Shown here: positions 13,208 to 19,911 of the stretch, piece by piece
Position numbering within the stretch: position 1 is the stretch's first letter
How the letters are laid out: each line of letters starts with the position of its first letter
Assembly (NCBI GenBank): GCA_936924635.1
Contig: CAKZHP010000106.1
Location: 1-19,966, forward strand
DNA: 19,966 nucleotides
From: an uncultured Propionibacteriaceae bacterium
GTDB taxonomy: Bacteria; Actinomycetota; Actinomycetes; Propionibacteriales; Propionibacteriaceae
Direction: 5' to 3'
The notes under the pieces: generated by a model
What the model saw: the letters and a program-made list of their open reading frames with translations, nothing else
Database searches by the model: none
Told to the model about the DNA's origin: nothing
Made by a program: the position numbers and the translations under genes

Positions 13208-13239
13208 GTGCGGTGGGCGTAACTGGGTTCGAACCAGTG
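13199..13239. repeat. attR core: 41-bp direct repeat, copy 2
   Basis: Identical to 5151-5191. It includes the T-arm and 3' acceptor strand of the intact tRNA-Val. The unit between the two copies is 8048 bp. Confidence 0.92.
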
Positions 13240-13285
13240 ACCTCTTCGGTGTGAACGAAGCGCGCTACCACTGCGCCATACGCCC
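13214..13285 (-). tRNA. tRNA-Val (anticodon CAC)
   Basis: 72-nt cloverleaf on the minus strand. The acceptor stem GGGCGTA pairs with TACGCCC, the anticodon stem CTTCG/CGAAG encloses loop TTCACAC (anticodon CAC, reading GUG), and the T-arm is ACTGG-TTCGAAC-CCAGT. CCA is not encoded. The last 26 nt are part of the 41-bp att repeat, so the 3' end now present was supplied by the integrated element and the gene remains functional. Confidence 0.95.
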
Positions 13286-13297
13286 GTGCGGTGACCC

Positions 13298-13326
13298 ACC
13301 ATAGCGGACTGCCGGGGGTTCTCGCA
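13298..13326 (-). promoter_or_regulatory. Probable promoter of tRNA-Val
   Basis: On the minus strand, a -10 TATGGT (13303-13298) lies 17 nt downstream of a weak -35 TGCGAG (13326-13321). The predicted start is a few nt before the tRNA 5' end at 13285. Confidence 0.5.
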
Positions 13327-13328
13327 CG

Positions 13329-13372
13329 TCACGCCGGGCCGGCCGGCTCGGGGGCCGGCCGGCACGGCGTGA
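13329..13372 (-). terminator. Strong hairpin terminator of the GH16-type gene
   Basis: TCACGCCG (13329-13336) pairs with CGGCGTGA (13365-13372), and inside it GCCGGCCGGC (13338-13347) pairs with GCCGGCCGGC (13354-13363). This gives an almost uninterrupted 18-bp stem with a 6-nt loop. It starts 4 nt after the stop at 13377 on the minus strand. Confidence 0.75.
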
Positions 13373-13376
13373 GGTC

Positions 13377-14225
13377 TCAGGCGCGACGGTCGTGGTAGAC
13401 CCAGGCGATCTCGATGTCGGCGCGGCTCGGCGTGGTCGGGCCGGGGACGCCGTTCGGCACGCAGTCACCCCAGCGAGCGGCCTCCGACCCGGGGGCGATG
13501 GCACCGGTCTGGAACGTCATCCGCATGGGCGTGTCCGTCACCTGCCAGCCCCAGAACTCTCCGAACACCTGGCCGTCGAACAGCCACTTGATGTACCGCC
13601 CCGGCTCGTACTCGACGCCGTAGGTGTGCCAGGTGTGGGGGTCGTCGATCTGGGCCCACTTGAGGTCCTGGTGGTTCTCGGCCCCGTAGTGGTAGGCCGC
13701 CTGGGTCGTGCGCTGGTTGGCCCGGCCCTCCGCGAAGTCGATCTCCGGCGGCCAGACCTCGTTCTTCGGCCAGAGCAGGAAGGCGTAGCTGAGGCCCTCC
13801 ATCCACGGCATCTTCGCGCAGATCTCCCAGCGGCCACCCACGGCGCTGAACGAGGGAGCGGAGCAGATGCCGCCGCTGGTCCACTGGCCGTTGCGGTACT
13901 CGGTGCGGATCTTCAGCACGCCGTTCTCGACGAAGCAGTTCTCCGGCTTGTAGACGCCCATGGCGCCGTGGCCGATGGGCTGGTAGCCCCAGCCGTACTT
14001 GCCCCACTGCATGAGGTCACCAGCGTCGAAGTTGTCGACGAAGTCTCGTCTCCAGCCGGGCTGCACGCGGGGCGGGTAGATGTTGATGTCCTCGTAGAAC
14101 CCCGGCGGGTACGCCGGGAGGGCGCCGTCGATCGGGGCCGCGGCTGCCTGCTGAGCCCCGGCCACGGCGGCGGGAGCGATCACGGACGTGGCGGCTGCGG
14201 CTTGAAGTAAGGTGCGTCGCTGCAT
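13377..14225 (-). CDS. Secreted glycoside hydrolase family 16-type protein
   Basis: 282-aa exported protein. The N-terminus MQRRTLLQ, a hydrophobic stretch and AGAQQAAAA look like a Tat-type signal peptide (about 1-30). The mature part is a concanavalin-like jelly roll with the GH16 catalytic signature as EIDFAE: Glu161 nucleophile, Asp163, Glu166 acid/base. Aromatic substrate-cleft residues surround it (WGYQP, LLWPKNEVWP, WHTYGVEYEPG). GH16 enzymes cleave beta-1,3 or beta-1,3-1,4 glucans, laminarin, agar or similar; the substrate cannot be told here. The ATG at 14225 is preferred; a TTG one codon earlier is also spaced well from GAGAGG. It is a single-gene transcript with its own promoter and terminator. 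Confidence 0.85.
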   Translation of the reverse strand: MQRRTLLQAAAATSVIAPAAVAGAQQAAAAPIDGALPAYPPGFYEDINIYPPRVQPGWRRDFVDNFDAGDLMQWGKYGWGYQPIGHGAMGVYKPENCFVENGVLKIRTEYRNGQWTSGGICSAPSFSAVGGRWEICAKMPWMEGLSYAFLLWPKNEVWPPEIDFAEGRANQRTTQAAYHYGAENHQDLKWAQIDDPHTWHTYGVEYEPGRYIKWLFDGQVFGEFWGWQVTDTPMRMTFQTGAIAPGSEAARWGDCVPNGVPGPTTPSRADIEIAWVYHDRRA

Positions 14226-14282
14226 CAAGGGGGCCTCTCGGTCTGTTGGGGGGTACTCCGGGGGGCGGAGACCGCGTGAACC

Positions 14283-14311
14283 TTAACAATCCTCAGCCGA
14301 TTCTCAGTCAA
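14283..14311 (-). promoter_or_regulatory. Sigma-70-type promoter of the GH16-type gene
   Basis: On the minus strand, -35 TTGACT (14311-14306), a 17-bp spacer and -10 TGTTAA (14288-14283) lie in a locally AT-richer stretch. The start would be near 14275, giving a leader of about 50 nt that includes GAGAGG. Confidence 0.55.
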
Positions 14312-14518
14312 TAACGAGGTTTTGGCGCGCCGATCAGGGCGAATGCAGCGTCCGATTCCTGAGATTTCCTGCCAGCACACAATCTTTTCCCACCCTTTGG
14401 GAGGCCGTGAACGGCGGGCCAGGTGCCGCGTCGAGAGCCGTCACCGCGCGCTTCGCGTCGGCGGTGGCCTGGTGCGACACAGTGTCTTCGTGACCGCGAC
14501 GACCCGCCACCGGCCCCG
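14312..14518. other. Intergenic region between the divergent GH16-type and epimerase genes
   Basis: About 207 bp with no convincing gene. It contains an AT-richer left half and a hairpin GTCACCGC/GCGGTGGC (14440-14447 and 14461-14468). No clear promoter or Shine-Dalgarno for the epimerase start at 14519 was found. Confidence 0.4.
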
Positions 14519-15591
14519 ATGAAGACGTTGCACCTGTCCGTGGGCACCGTGGAGGTGCCGTTGCGGCGCCGTTCCGCACGGCTCTGCGGTCGACGTCAGC
14601 CGTACGCAGCGTGGTGCTGCGCCTCGACACCGACGCCGGCACCGGCTGGGGCGCGGCCTCCCCGACCGTCGCCGTCAGCGGTGACACCGAGGAGGGCATC
14701 GTGCGCGACGCGCTGCTGGCGTCAGCCCGGCTCGACGGGGCCACCTGGGACCACCCGGCGGAGGTGCTCGCCGGCCTCGGCTGCGAGTCTGCGTCAGGCC
14801 TGGCCGCCGTGGACATGGCGCTCCACGACGCCTGGGCCCGGTCCCTGGGCCAGCCCCTGTGGCAGCTGCTGGGAGGATCCCGCCCCGCGTTGCTCACCGA
14901 CCTCACCGTGAGCGTCGACGACCCTTCAGCCATGGCCGCCGCGGCCGAGGCGGCTGTCGCGGCCGGGTTCTTCGTGCTGAAGGTGAAGGTGGGCGCGGAT
15001 CCCGAGAACGACCAGACCCGTGTGGAGGCCGTCGCGGCGGCCGCCCCCGGTGCCACGCTGCGGATCGACGCCAACCAGGGCTGGTCCGCCGACGAGGCCA
15101 TCCGCATCGTCACCGCACTCGAGGAGGCCGGCCTGCCCCTCGACCTCGTCGAGCAGCCCGTCCCTGCTCACGACCTCGCGGGCCTCGCGGCCGTACGGAG
15201 CGCCATCCGCACCCCGGTGCTCGCCGACGAGGCGGTCTTCTCCCCCACCGACGTGCGGCGAGTGCTCGAGCTCGGCGCGGCCGACCTCCTCAACGTCAAG
15301 CTGCTCAAGGCCGGCGGGATCGCACCGGCGCTGGAGATCGCCCAGGTGGCCGAGGAGGCGGGCGTCGGCTGCATGATCGGCGCCATGATGGAGTCCACCG
15401 TCGGCATCGCCGCCGCGGCCGCCGTCGCCTGCGGGCGGTCACCGTTCGAGCGGGCCGACCTGGACCCTCCCCTGCTGGCCGCCACCGAGCCCGTCGTCGG
15501 CGGGCTGGTGGTCGAGGGGCCCGCACTGGCCCCGGCGGACGCGCCGGGCCTGGGGATCGACGACGTGCTGGGGGTGTCGTGGATCAGCTGA
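14519..15591 (+). pseudogene. Dipeptide (L-Ala-D/L-Glu) epimerase, split by a 1-base frameshift near codon 16-17
   Basis: Enolase-superfamily enzyme that epimerises L-Ala-D-Glu from peptidoglycan to L-Ala-L-Glu in the cytosol. The N-terminus MKTLHLSVGTVEVPLRR is in one frame; the family continuation PFRTALRSTSAVRSVVLRLD is in the next. The break is at about 14564-14571, where one base appears missing in a GCGGCGCCG run. Repaired, the protein is about 357 aa, normal for the family. The rest is intact: KVK motif (LKVKVG), metal-binding Asp/Glu/Asp (DANQGW, EQP, ADEAVF), second-half Lys (NVKLLKAGG) and the C-terminal DLD motif (RADLDPPLL) typical of dipeptide epimerases. It overlaps the hydrolase gene by 13 nt. 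Either a real pseudogene or a sequencing error. Confidence 0.85.
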
Positions 15592-16397
15592 GCCCGCAGA
15601 GCCTCCCCCGGCTGGTCGACGGGGTCCGGTGGTCGGTCCTGGTCCGCGACGCCGAGAGCGGAGAACCGCTGGGCGGCGTGGACCCGGACGCGGTGCTGCG
15701 TACGGCATCTGTCGGCAAGGTGTTCCTGCTCGTCGAGGCAGCCCGGGCGATCACCGCCGGAGAGGCCGATCCCGAGGAGCCGTTGGGCTGGGCCGAGGAG
15801 GAGCATGTCGAGGACTCCGGCCTCTGGTACCGGCTGCGGGCCCGCACCCTCCCCCTGGCCGACCTCTGCGTACTGGTGGGATCGGTGAGCGACAACCTCG
15901 CCACCAACGTGCTGGTGCGGCGGTTCGGCGTGGCGGCGGTGGCGCGCACCGCGGCCACCTACGGGGTGGTGCGGTCCGGGCTGCTCGACCGGGTCCGCAA
16001 CGAGCGGTTGCCCGGCATGCCCTGGACGCTGTCCGTGGGGTGCGCGAGCGAGCTCAGCGACGTGATGGCGCGGCTCCACCGCGACGAGGTGGTCTCCCCC
16101 GCCGTCTCCGCGCAGGTGCGCACGTGGCTGGTGGGCAACGTCGACCTCTCCGGCGTGCCGGCCGGGCTGCCGCTCGACCCGCTGGCGCACACCGACGCCG
16201 ACGAGCCTCCGGTGCGGCTGCTCAACAAGACGGGGTCGATCTCGGTGGTCCAGGCCGATGTCGGCGTCGTCGCCGGCGGCAGCGGCGCGGTGGCGTACGC
16301 GGCCCTGGCTGAGTGGACCGAGGACGTGACGCCCCGCGAGGAGGTCCGGGCGGAGATGCGCCGACTGGGCATCGCGCTGGGCGACCTGGTCTCCTGA
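15579..16397 (+). CDS. Class A beta-lactamase-fold serine hydrolase, no signal peptide
   Basis: 272-aa penicillin-recognising-type serine hydrolase. The three classical motifs are present in order: Ser44-Val-Gly-Lys47 (TASVGKVF), Ser104-Asp105-Asn106 (SVSDNLATN) and Lys217-Thr218-Gly219 (NKTGS). The N-terminus has no signal peptide or TM segment, so the protein should stay in the cytosol, unlike resistance beta-lactamases. A clear omega-loop Glu equivalent was not identified. The GTG start at 15579 lies inside the epimerase end, giving translational coupling. Together with the epimerase and the nearby LD-carboxypeptidase this suggests a role in trimming or hydrolysing recycled muropeptides rather than drug resistance, which is an inference. 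Confidence 0.85.
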   Translation: MDQLSPQSLPRLVDGVRWSVLVRDAESGEPLGGVDPDAVLRTASVGKVFLLVEAARAITAGEADPEEPLGWAEEEHVEDSGLWYRLRARTLPLADLCVLVGSVSDNLATNVLVRRFGVAAVARTAATYGVVRSGLLDRVRNERLPGMPWTLSVGCASELSDVMARLHRDEVVSPAVSAQVRTWLVGNVDLSGVPAGLPLDPLAHTDADEPPVRLLNKTGSISVVQADVGVVAGGSGAVAYAALAEWTEDVTPREEVRAEMRRLGIALGDLVS

Positions 16398-16426
16398 CGA
16401 ACCCGCCGCCCCCCGGGCGCGTGCGC

Positions 16427-17752
16427 TCAGACGGTCTCCAGGAACCGCCGCAGCACCCGGTCGCCGGCCTCCAGGCCAGCCACCGTGTTGCGCTCGTCGA
16501 TGCCGTGGATCCCGCCCGGGCGACGCCCCTCGGGGTCGAGGCCGAGCGGCGTGAATCCGTACGTGAGGAGCCCCAATGAGGCGAACGCCTTGGCGTCGGT
16601 CCCCCCGCCCATGCACAGCGGCACCACGCGGGCCTCCGGGTCGTGCTCCACGATCGCCTGGGCCATCGCGTCGAACCACGGGGAGTCCACGGGCGACTCG
16701 CACGGCTCCGACGGGGCCGCGATCTCGATCTCGACCTCCGGGCCCACCAGCTCGAGCAGCGTGGCCCTGGTCTGCTCGAACGTCCCGGGCGGGGAGCGGA
16801 CGTCGATCTCAGCGCTGGCCTCCGACGGGATGACGTTCACCTTCGTGCCGGCCGAGAGCATCGTCACGGTCGCCGACGGCCGCACCGTCCAGGGCAACGG
16901 CCCTGCCGTCTCGGGTCCGACCGCCCCGCAGAACGCGGCGAACGACGCCTCGTCGTCGACGTCGACCAGGTAGCCCAGCGCCGACGACATCGCCTCCACC
17001 TGGGCGCGTACGGAGTCGGGCACCTGTCGCGCCCACACATGGGTCTGGACGCGGGTGAGGGCCGCCAGCAGCGTCGCCACCGCGTCGCGGCCGGTGGGGC
17101 GGGACCCGTGCCCGGGGGTCCCCCGGGTGACCAGCCGGGCGTGCAGGGTGCCCCGCTCGGCGACGGCCACCGGGTAGAGCCGGACCATCTCGCCGTTCGC
17201 GGCCAGGGTCGGGTACACCTGCCCGCCCTCCTCGCCGATCGCCGCCTCGCAGCCGGTGAACAGCTCGGGGTGGGCGGCGGTCAGCCAGGCAGCTCCCCAT
17301 TGCCCGGCGTCCTCCTCGTCGGCCACGAAGGCGAGCACGGTGTCGCGGCGGGGGCCGGTGCCGGTCGCCGCCCAGGCCAGCAGCGTGGCCAGCATGCACG
17401 CGACCATGTCCTTCATGTCCACGGCGCCTCGCCCGTACACGTAGCCGTCGCGGACGACACCGCCGAACGGGTCGACCGACCACTCAGAGGCGACGGCGGG
17501 CACCACGTCGAGGTGGCCGTGCACCACCAGTCCCGGCAGCGACGGGTCGCTGCCGGGCACCCTGACCACGACGTTGCCGCGCTCAGGGGCGTCGTCGCGG
17601 TGCAGCAGCACCGGTGCGTACCCGGCCTGCCGCAGCCGGTCGGTGATCCAGGTGGCGCAGGCGGTCTCGCCGGCCGACCTGCCGTGCCCGTGGTTGGTGG
17701 TGTCGAAACGGATCAGCCTGCTGAGCAGTGCCACCACGCCGGTGTCGTCCAT
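16427..17752 (-). CDS. M20-family metallopeptidase (dipeptidase/ArgE-like)
   Basis: 441-aa zinc hydrolase of the M20/ArgE/CPG2 family. Di-zinc site residues are visible: HGHLD (His80, Asp82), GRGAVDMKD (Asp112), DEED (general base Glu146, metal Glu147) and a late His in GGIHGIDERN. The dimerisation domain (about 190-320) sits between the two catalytic halves, with GTPGHGSRP for substrate binding. No signal peptide, so cytosolic. The ATG at 17752 begins the family N-terminus (LLSRLIRFDTTN); the longer open frame upstream covers the divergent intergenic region. Position between the epimerase pair and the peptide importer suggests it cleaves the L-Ala-L-Glu or other imported peptides, but the specificity is unproven. 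Confidence 0.92.
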   Translation of the reverse strand: MDDTGVVALLSRLIRFDTTNHGHGRSAGETACATWITDRLRQAGYAPVLLHRDDAPERGNVVVRVPGSDPSLPGLVVHGHLDVVPAVASEWSVDPFGGVVRDGYVYGRGAVDMKDMVACMLATLLAWAATGTGPRRDTVLAFVADEEDAGQWGAAWLTAAHPELFTGCEAAIGEEGGQVYPTLAANGEMVRLYPVAVAERGTLHARLVTRGTPGHGSRPTGRDAVATLLAALTRVQTHVWARQVPDSVRAQVEAMSSALGYLVDVDDEASFAAFCGAVGPETAGPLPWTVRPSATVTMLSAGTKVNVIPSEASAEIDVRSPPGTFEQTRATLLELVGPEVEIEIAAPSEPCESPVDSPWFDAMAQAIVEHDPEARVVPLCMGGGTDAKAFASLGLLTYGFTPLGLDPEGRRPGGIHGIDERNTVAGLEAGDRVLRRFLETV

Positions 17753-17862
17753 GGCCGAGAGCCTGCCAGAAGCACTGCTAGGTAACGATCTCGCGACGCT
17801 CCCCGCGGCGAGACCCGCAGCCGGGGCGGGTTCGTGGCAGGGTGACCGGACCAGTCCCCCAC

Positions 17863-17870
17863 GGAGGAGA
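17863..17870 (+). promoter_or_regulatory. Strong Shine-Dalgarno of the binding-protein gene
   Basis: GGAGGAGA lies 7 nt before the ATG at 17878. It shows that a real gene begins here even though the open frame soon breaks. Confidence 0.7.
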
Positions 17871-17877
17871 TCCCCCC

Positions 17878-18113
17878 ATGCCCCACCCCAGGCTCCTGGC
17901 CCTCGGGATCGCGGTCGCCCTGGCCACCGGGCCCGCGCTCGCCGTGCCCGCGCCGGCGCGGGCGGCCGACGCCCGAACCTCAAGATCGCGATCACGTCCG
18001 ACTTCGAGACGTTCAACCCCTTCACGACCATCTACGCCGCCCCCATCAACATCAACCGGCTCCAGTTCGAGTCGCTGGTGGAGATCGGCAAGGACAACGA
18101 GGTCGCCCCCGGC
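17878..18113 (+). pseudogene. Peptide ABC transporter substrate-binding protein, N-terminal remnant
   Basis: Start of a family 5 (OppA/DppA-type) extracellular binding protein. A good Shine-Dalgarno and signal peptide (MPHPRLLALGIAVALATGPA, cleavage after about residue 31) are followed by a break near 17970: the reading frame shifts by one base at GACGCCCGAAC, after which the family sequence resumes (NLKIAITSDFETFNPFTTIY). It stops being binding-protein-like after about 77 codons (EIGKDNEVAPGM), where an ABC ATPase sequence begins directly. About 85 percent of the protein, and any permease genes expected next, are missing. The remainder is a deletion product or an assembly join. Confidence 0.75.
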
Positions 18114-18836
18114 ATGAGCTGCCGCCCCGGCGAGATCGTGGCGCTGGTCGGGCAGTCCGGGTCGGGCAAGACCACCCTGGCCCGCACCGTGCTGGGGCTG
18201 CAGGCACCGAGCTCGGGCGAGGTGCGCTTCGACGGGCAGCCGCTCCCCCGCGGCCAGCGCGGCCTGCGGGCGTACCGGCGTCAGGTGCAGTTCGTGCCGC
18301 AGGACCCGGCCGCGTCGCTGAACCCGAAGCTCACCGTGTACGAGGCCGTGGCCGAGGGGCTGCGCATCCACCGTGTGGGCGGCGACGAGACCGAGCAGGT
18401 GGCGAAGGCCCTTCGGCAGGCCGAGCTCGAGCCGCCGGAGCGGTTCTTCGGGGCGCTGCCGCAGGAGCTCTCCGGTGGGCAGCGGCAGCGGGCCGTCATC
18501 GCCGGCGCGCTGGCCCTGGAGCCGCGCTTCCTGGTGGCCGACGAGCCGGTGGCCTCGCTGGACGCGTCGGTGCGCGGGGAGGTGCTGGCGCTGCTGCTGA
18601 CGCTGAAGAACACGCTGGGGCTGGGCGCTCTGGTCATCACGCACGACCTAGGGCTGGCGTGGAACATCGCCGACCGGGTGCTCGTCATGCACCGCGGTCG
18701 GATCGTCGAAGAGGGGCCCGTGGAGAAGGTGCTGCTGGACCCGCAGCACGAGCACACCAAGACGCTGCTGGCGGTGGTGCCGAGCGCGGTGGCGACCTCC
18801 GAGCGCGACTTCGCCGACCTGGGCGGGGCATCGTGA
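18114..18836 (+). pseudogene. Oligopeptide/dipeptide ABC transporter ATP-binding domain, N-terminally truncated (fused to the binding-protein remnant)
   Basis: 240-aa OppF/DppF-type ATPase lacking only the first roughly 30 residues of the domain, or all preceding domains if it was a double-ATPase protein. Motifs are complete: Walker A GQSGSGKTT, Q-loop FVPQDPAASLNP, signature LSGGQRQR, Walker B FLVADEP followed by VASLD, and H-loop ITHDL. The A-loop aromatic region is missing. The frame is open across the junction with the binding-protein remnant at about 18113. An ATG at 18114 (MSCRPGEIVAL) could start it, though without a Shine-Dalgarno. The GTG of the LD-carboxypeptidase overlaps its stop, as expected in a peptide-import and muropeptide operon. 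Function is doubtful without the lost parts. Confidence 0.75.
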
Positions 18837-19741
18837 GCGCCGCACTGGGCCCGTTGCACGCCGGCGACAAGGTGGCGCTGCTGTCGGTGTCCGGCCCGCC
18901 GTCGGAGGGGCAGCTCCGGCGAGGGGTGGAGCTGCTGCAGGGCTGGGGCCTGGACCCGGTGGTGTACCCCAGCGCCACCACCCGGCACCCGACGGCGCAG
19001 TACCTCGCCGGGCCCGACCAGGTGCGCGCCGACGACCTGGTGGCGGCCTGGTGCGACCCCGAGGTGGCGGCCGTGTTCTGCGTGCGCGGCGGGTACGGCA
19101 GCGTACGCGTGCTCGACCTGCTCGACGCGGAGCGCATGCGGGCCGCCCGGCCCAAGCCCTTGTACGGCAGCTCGGACGTGACGGCGCTGCACGAGTGGTT
19201 CGCCGCCGAGCTCGGCGTCCCCACCTGGCACACGCCCATGGTCGCGACCGGTGACCTCCTGGACGACGAGGTGGCCACCGGTCACCTCCGTGCCGCGGTG
19301 CTGGACGACTGGCGCGGCTGGACGTACGCGAACCCCGCGGCCGAGGTGCTGGTGCCGGGGAGCGTCACCGGGCCGCTGCGTGGGGGGAACCTGTCGCTGC
19401 TGGCGATGACGCTGGGAGCGCGCGCGGGCGACTTCAGACCGCGCGACGGGGCGGTGGTGCTGCTGGAGGACGTGGACGAGGACACGTACAAGCTGGACGG
19501 CTACCTGCTCGCGCTGCTGCGCGCGGGCTGGTTCGACGACGTCGCCGGGCTCGTGCTGGGCAGCTGGCGGGGATGCGTGCTCGACGAGGTGCGTGACCTG
19601 GTGGTCGAGCTGCTGGGGCCCATGGGCGTCCCCATGGTGTGGGAGTTCGGCTTCGGTCACGGGCCGGCCTCGCTGTGCGTGCCCCTGGGTGTACGGGCGC
19701 GGCTGGACGCGGTGGAGCTGCCCACGCTGACGCTGCTGTAG
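18833..19741 (+). CDS. Muramoyltetrapeptide LD-carboxypeptidase (peptidase S66, LdcA-like)
   Basis: 302-aa cytosolic serine peptidase that removes the terminal D-Ala from murein tetrapeptides during cell-wall recycling. The expected catalytic triad of the S66 family is visible: Ser114 in YGSSDVTALH, Glu212 in VVLLEDVDEDTYK and His276 in FGFGHGPAS, plus the GGYGSVRVLDLLD loop (86-98). The length is normal and there is no signal peptide. The GTG at 18833 overlaps the ATPase stop (GTGA). In other Gram-positive bacteria LdcA-like genes sit with dipeptide epimerase and peptide transporter genes, matching this neighbourhood. The exact peptide substrate is inferred. Confidence 0.93.
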   Translation: MSAALGPLHAGDKVALLSVSGPPSEGQLRRGVELLQGWGLDPVVYPSATTRHPTAQYLAGPDQVRADDLVAAWCDPEVAAVFCVRGGYGSVRVLDLLDAERMRAARPKPLYGSSDVTALHEWFAAELGVPTWHTPMVATGDLLDDEVATGHLRAAVLDDWRGWTYANPAAEVLVPGSVTGPLRGGNLSLLAMTLGARAGDFRPRDGAVVLLEDVDEDTYKLDGYLLALLRAGWFDDVAGLVLGSWRGCVLDEVRDLVVELLGPMGVPMVWEFGFGHGPASLCVPLGVRARLDAVELPTLTLL

Positions 19742-19769
19742 GTCTCCCAGAGGGCCCGGCGCGCCCGGT

Positions 19770-19799
19770 TTGTGCATCGGGCCAGGCACCCGGTAATGT
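19770..19799 (+). promoter_or_regulatory. Probable promoter of the tRNA-Gly/tRNA-Cys transcript
   Basis: -35 TTGTGC (19770-19775), an 18-bp spacer and -10 TAATGT (19794-19799). The start would be near 19806, about 22 nt before tRNA-Gly. Confidence 0.55.
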
Positions 19800-19827
19800 C
19801 ATCCAGGCACCCCGCGAGGGGGGGCAC

Positions 19828-19900
19828 GCGGACGTGGCTCAGTTGGTAGAGCATCACCTTGCCAAGGTGAGGGTCGCGGGTTCGAATCCCGTCGTCCGCT
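19828..19900 (+). tRNA. tRNA-Gly (anticodon GCC)
   Basis: 73-nt cloverleaf. The acceptor stem GCGGACG/CGTCCGC has discriminator U, the anticodon arm CACCT-TGCCA-AGGTG gives anticodon GCC, and the T-loop is TTCGAAT. CCA is not encoded. It is followed 11 nt later by tRNA-Cys, so both are probably on one transcript. Confidence 0.96.
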
Positions 19901-19911
19901 CGGAGTGACAC

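Larger units (their letters stand above)
5151..13239. mobile_element. Integrated 8.05-kb element in tRNA-Val(CAC), probable phage satellite with a lone capsid gene
   Basis: The element is bounded by a perfect 41-bp direct repeat (5151-5191 and 13199-13239) covering the 3' end of tRNA-Val. A tyrosine integrase gene sits next to the left copy and the complete tRNA is regenerated at the right one. Cargo in order: int, small Cys protein, xis-like HTH, six-gene coupled operon with a RecA-like ATPase and WhiB, leader, HK97-fold capsid gene, orphan gene, two convergent Zn-type genes. No terminase, portal, protease, scaffold, tail or conjugation gene is visible. The size and gene set fit a phage-inducible-island-like satellite rather than a decayed prophage, because the genes present are intact and tightly spaced. 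Helper dependence is inferred. Confidence 0.85.

Noticed and set aside
15579..16397. Antibiotic-resistance beta-lactamase
   Set aside because: No signal peptide, no clear omega-loop Glu, and the gene is coupled to a dipeptide epimerase.
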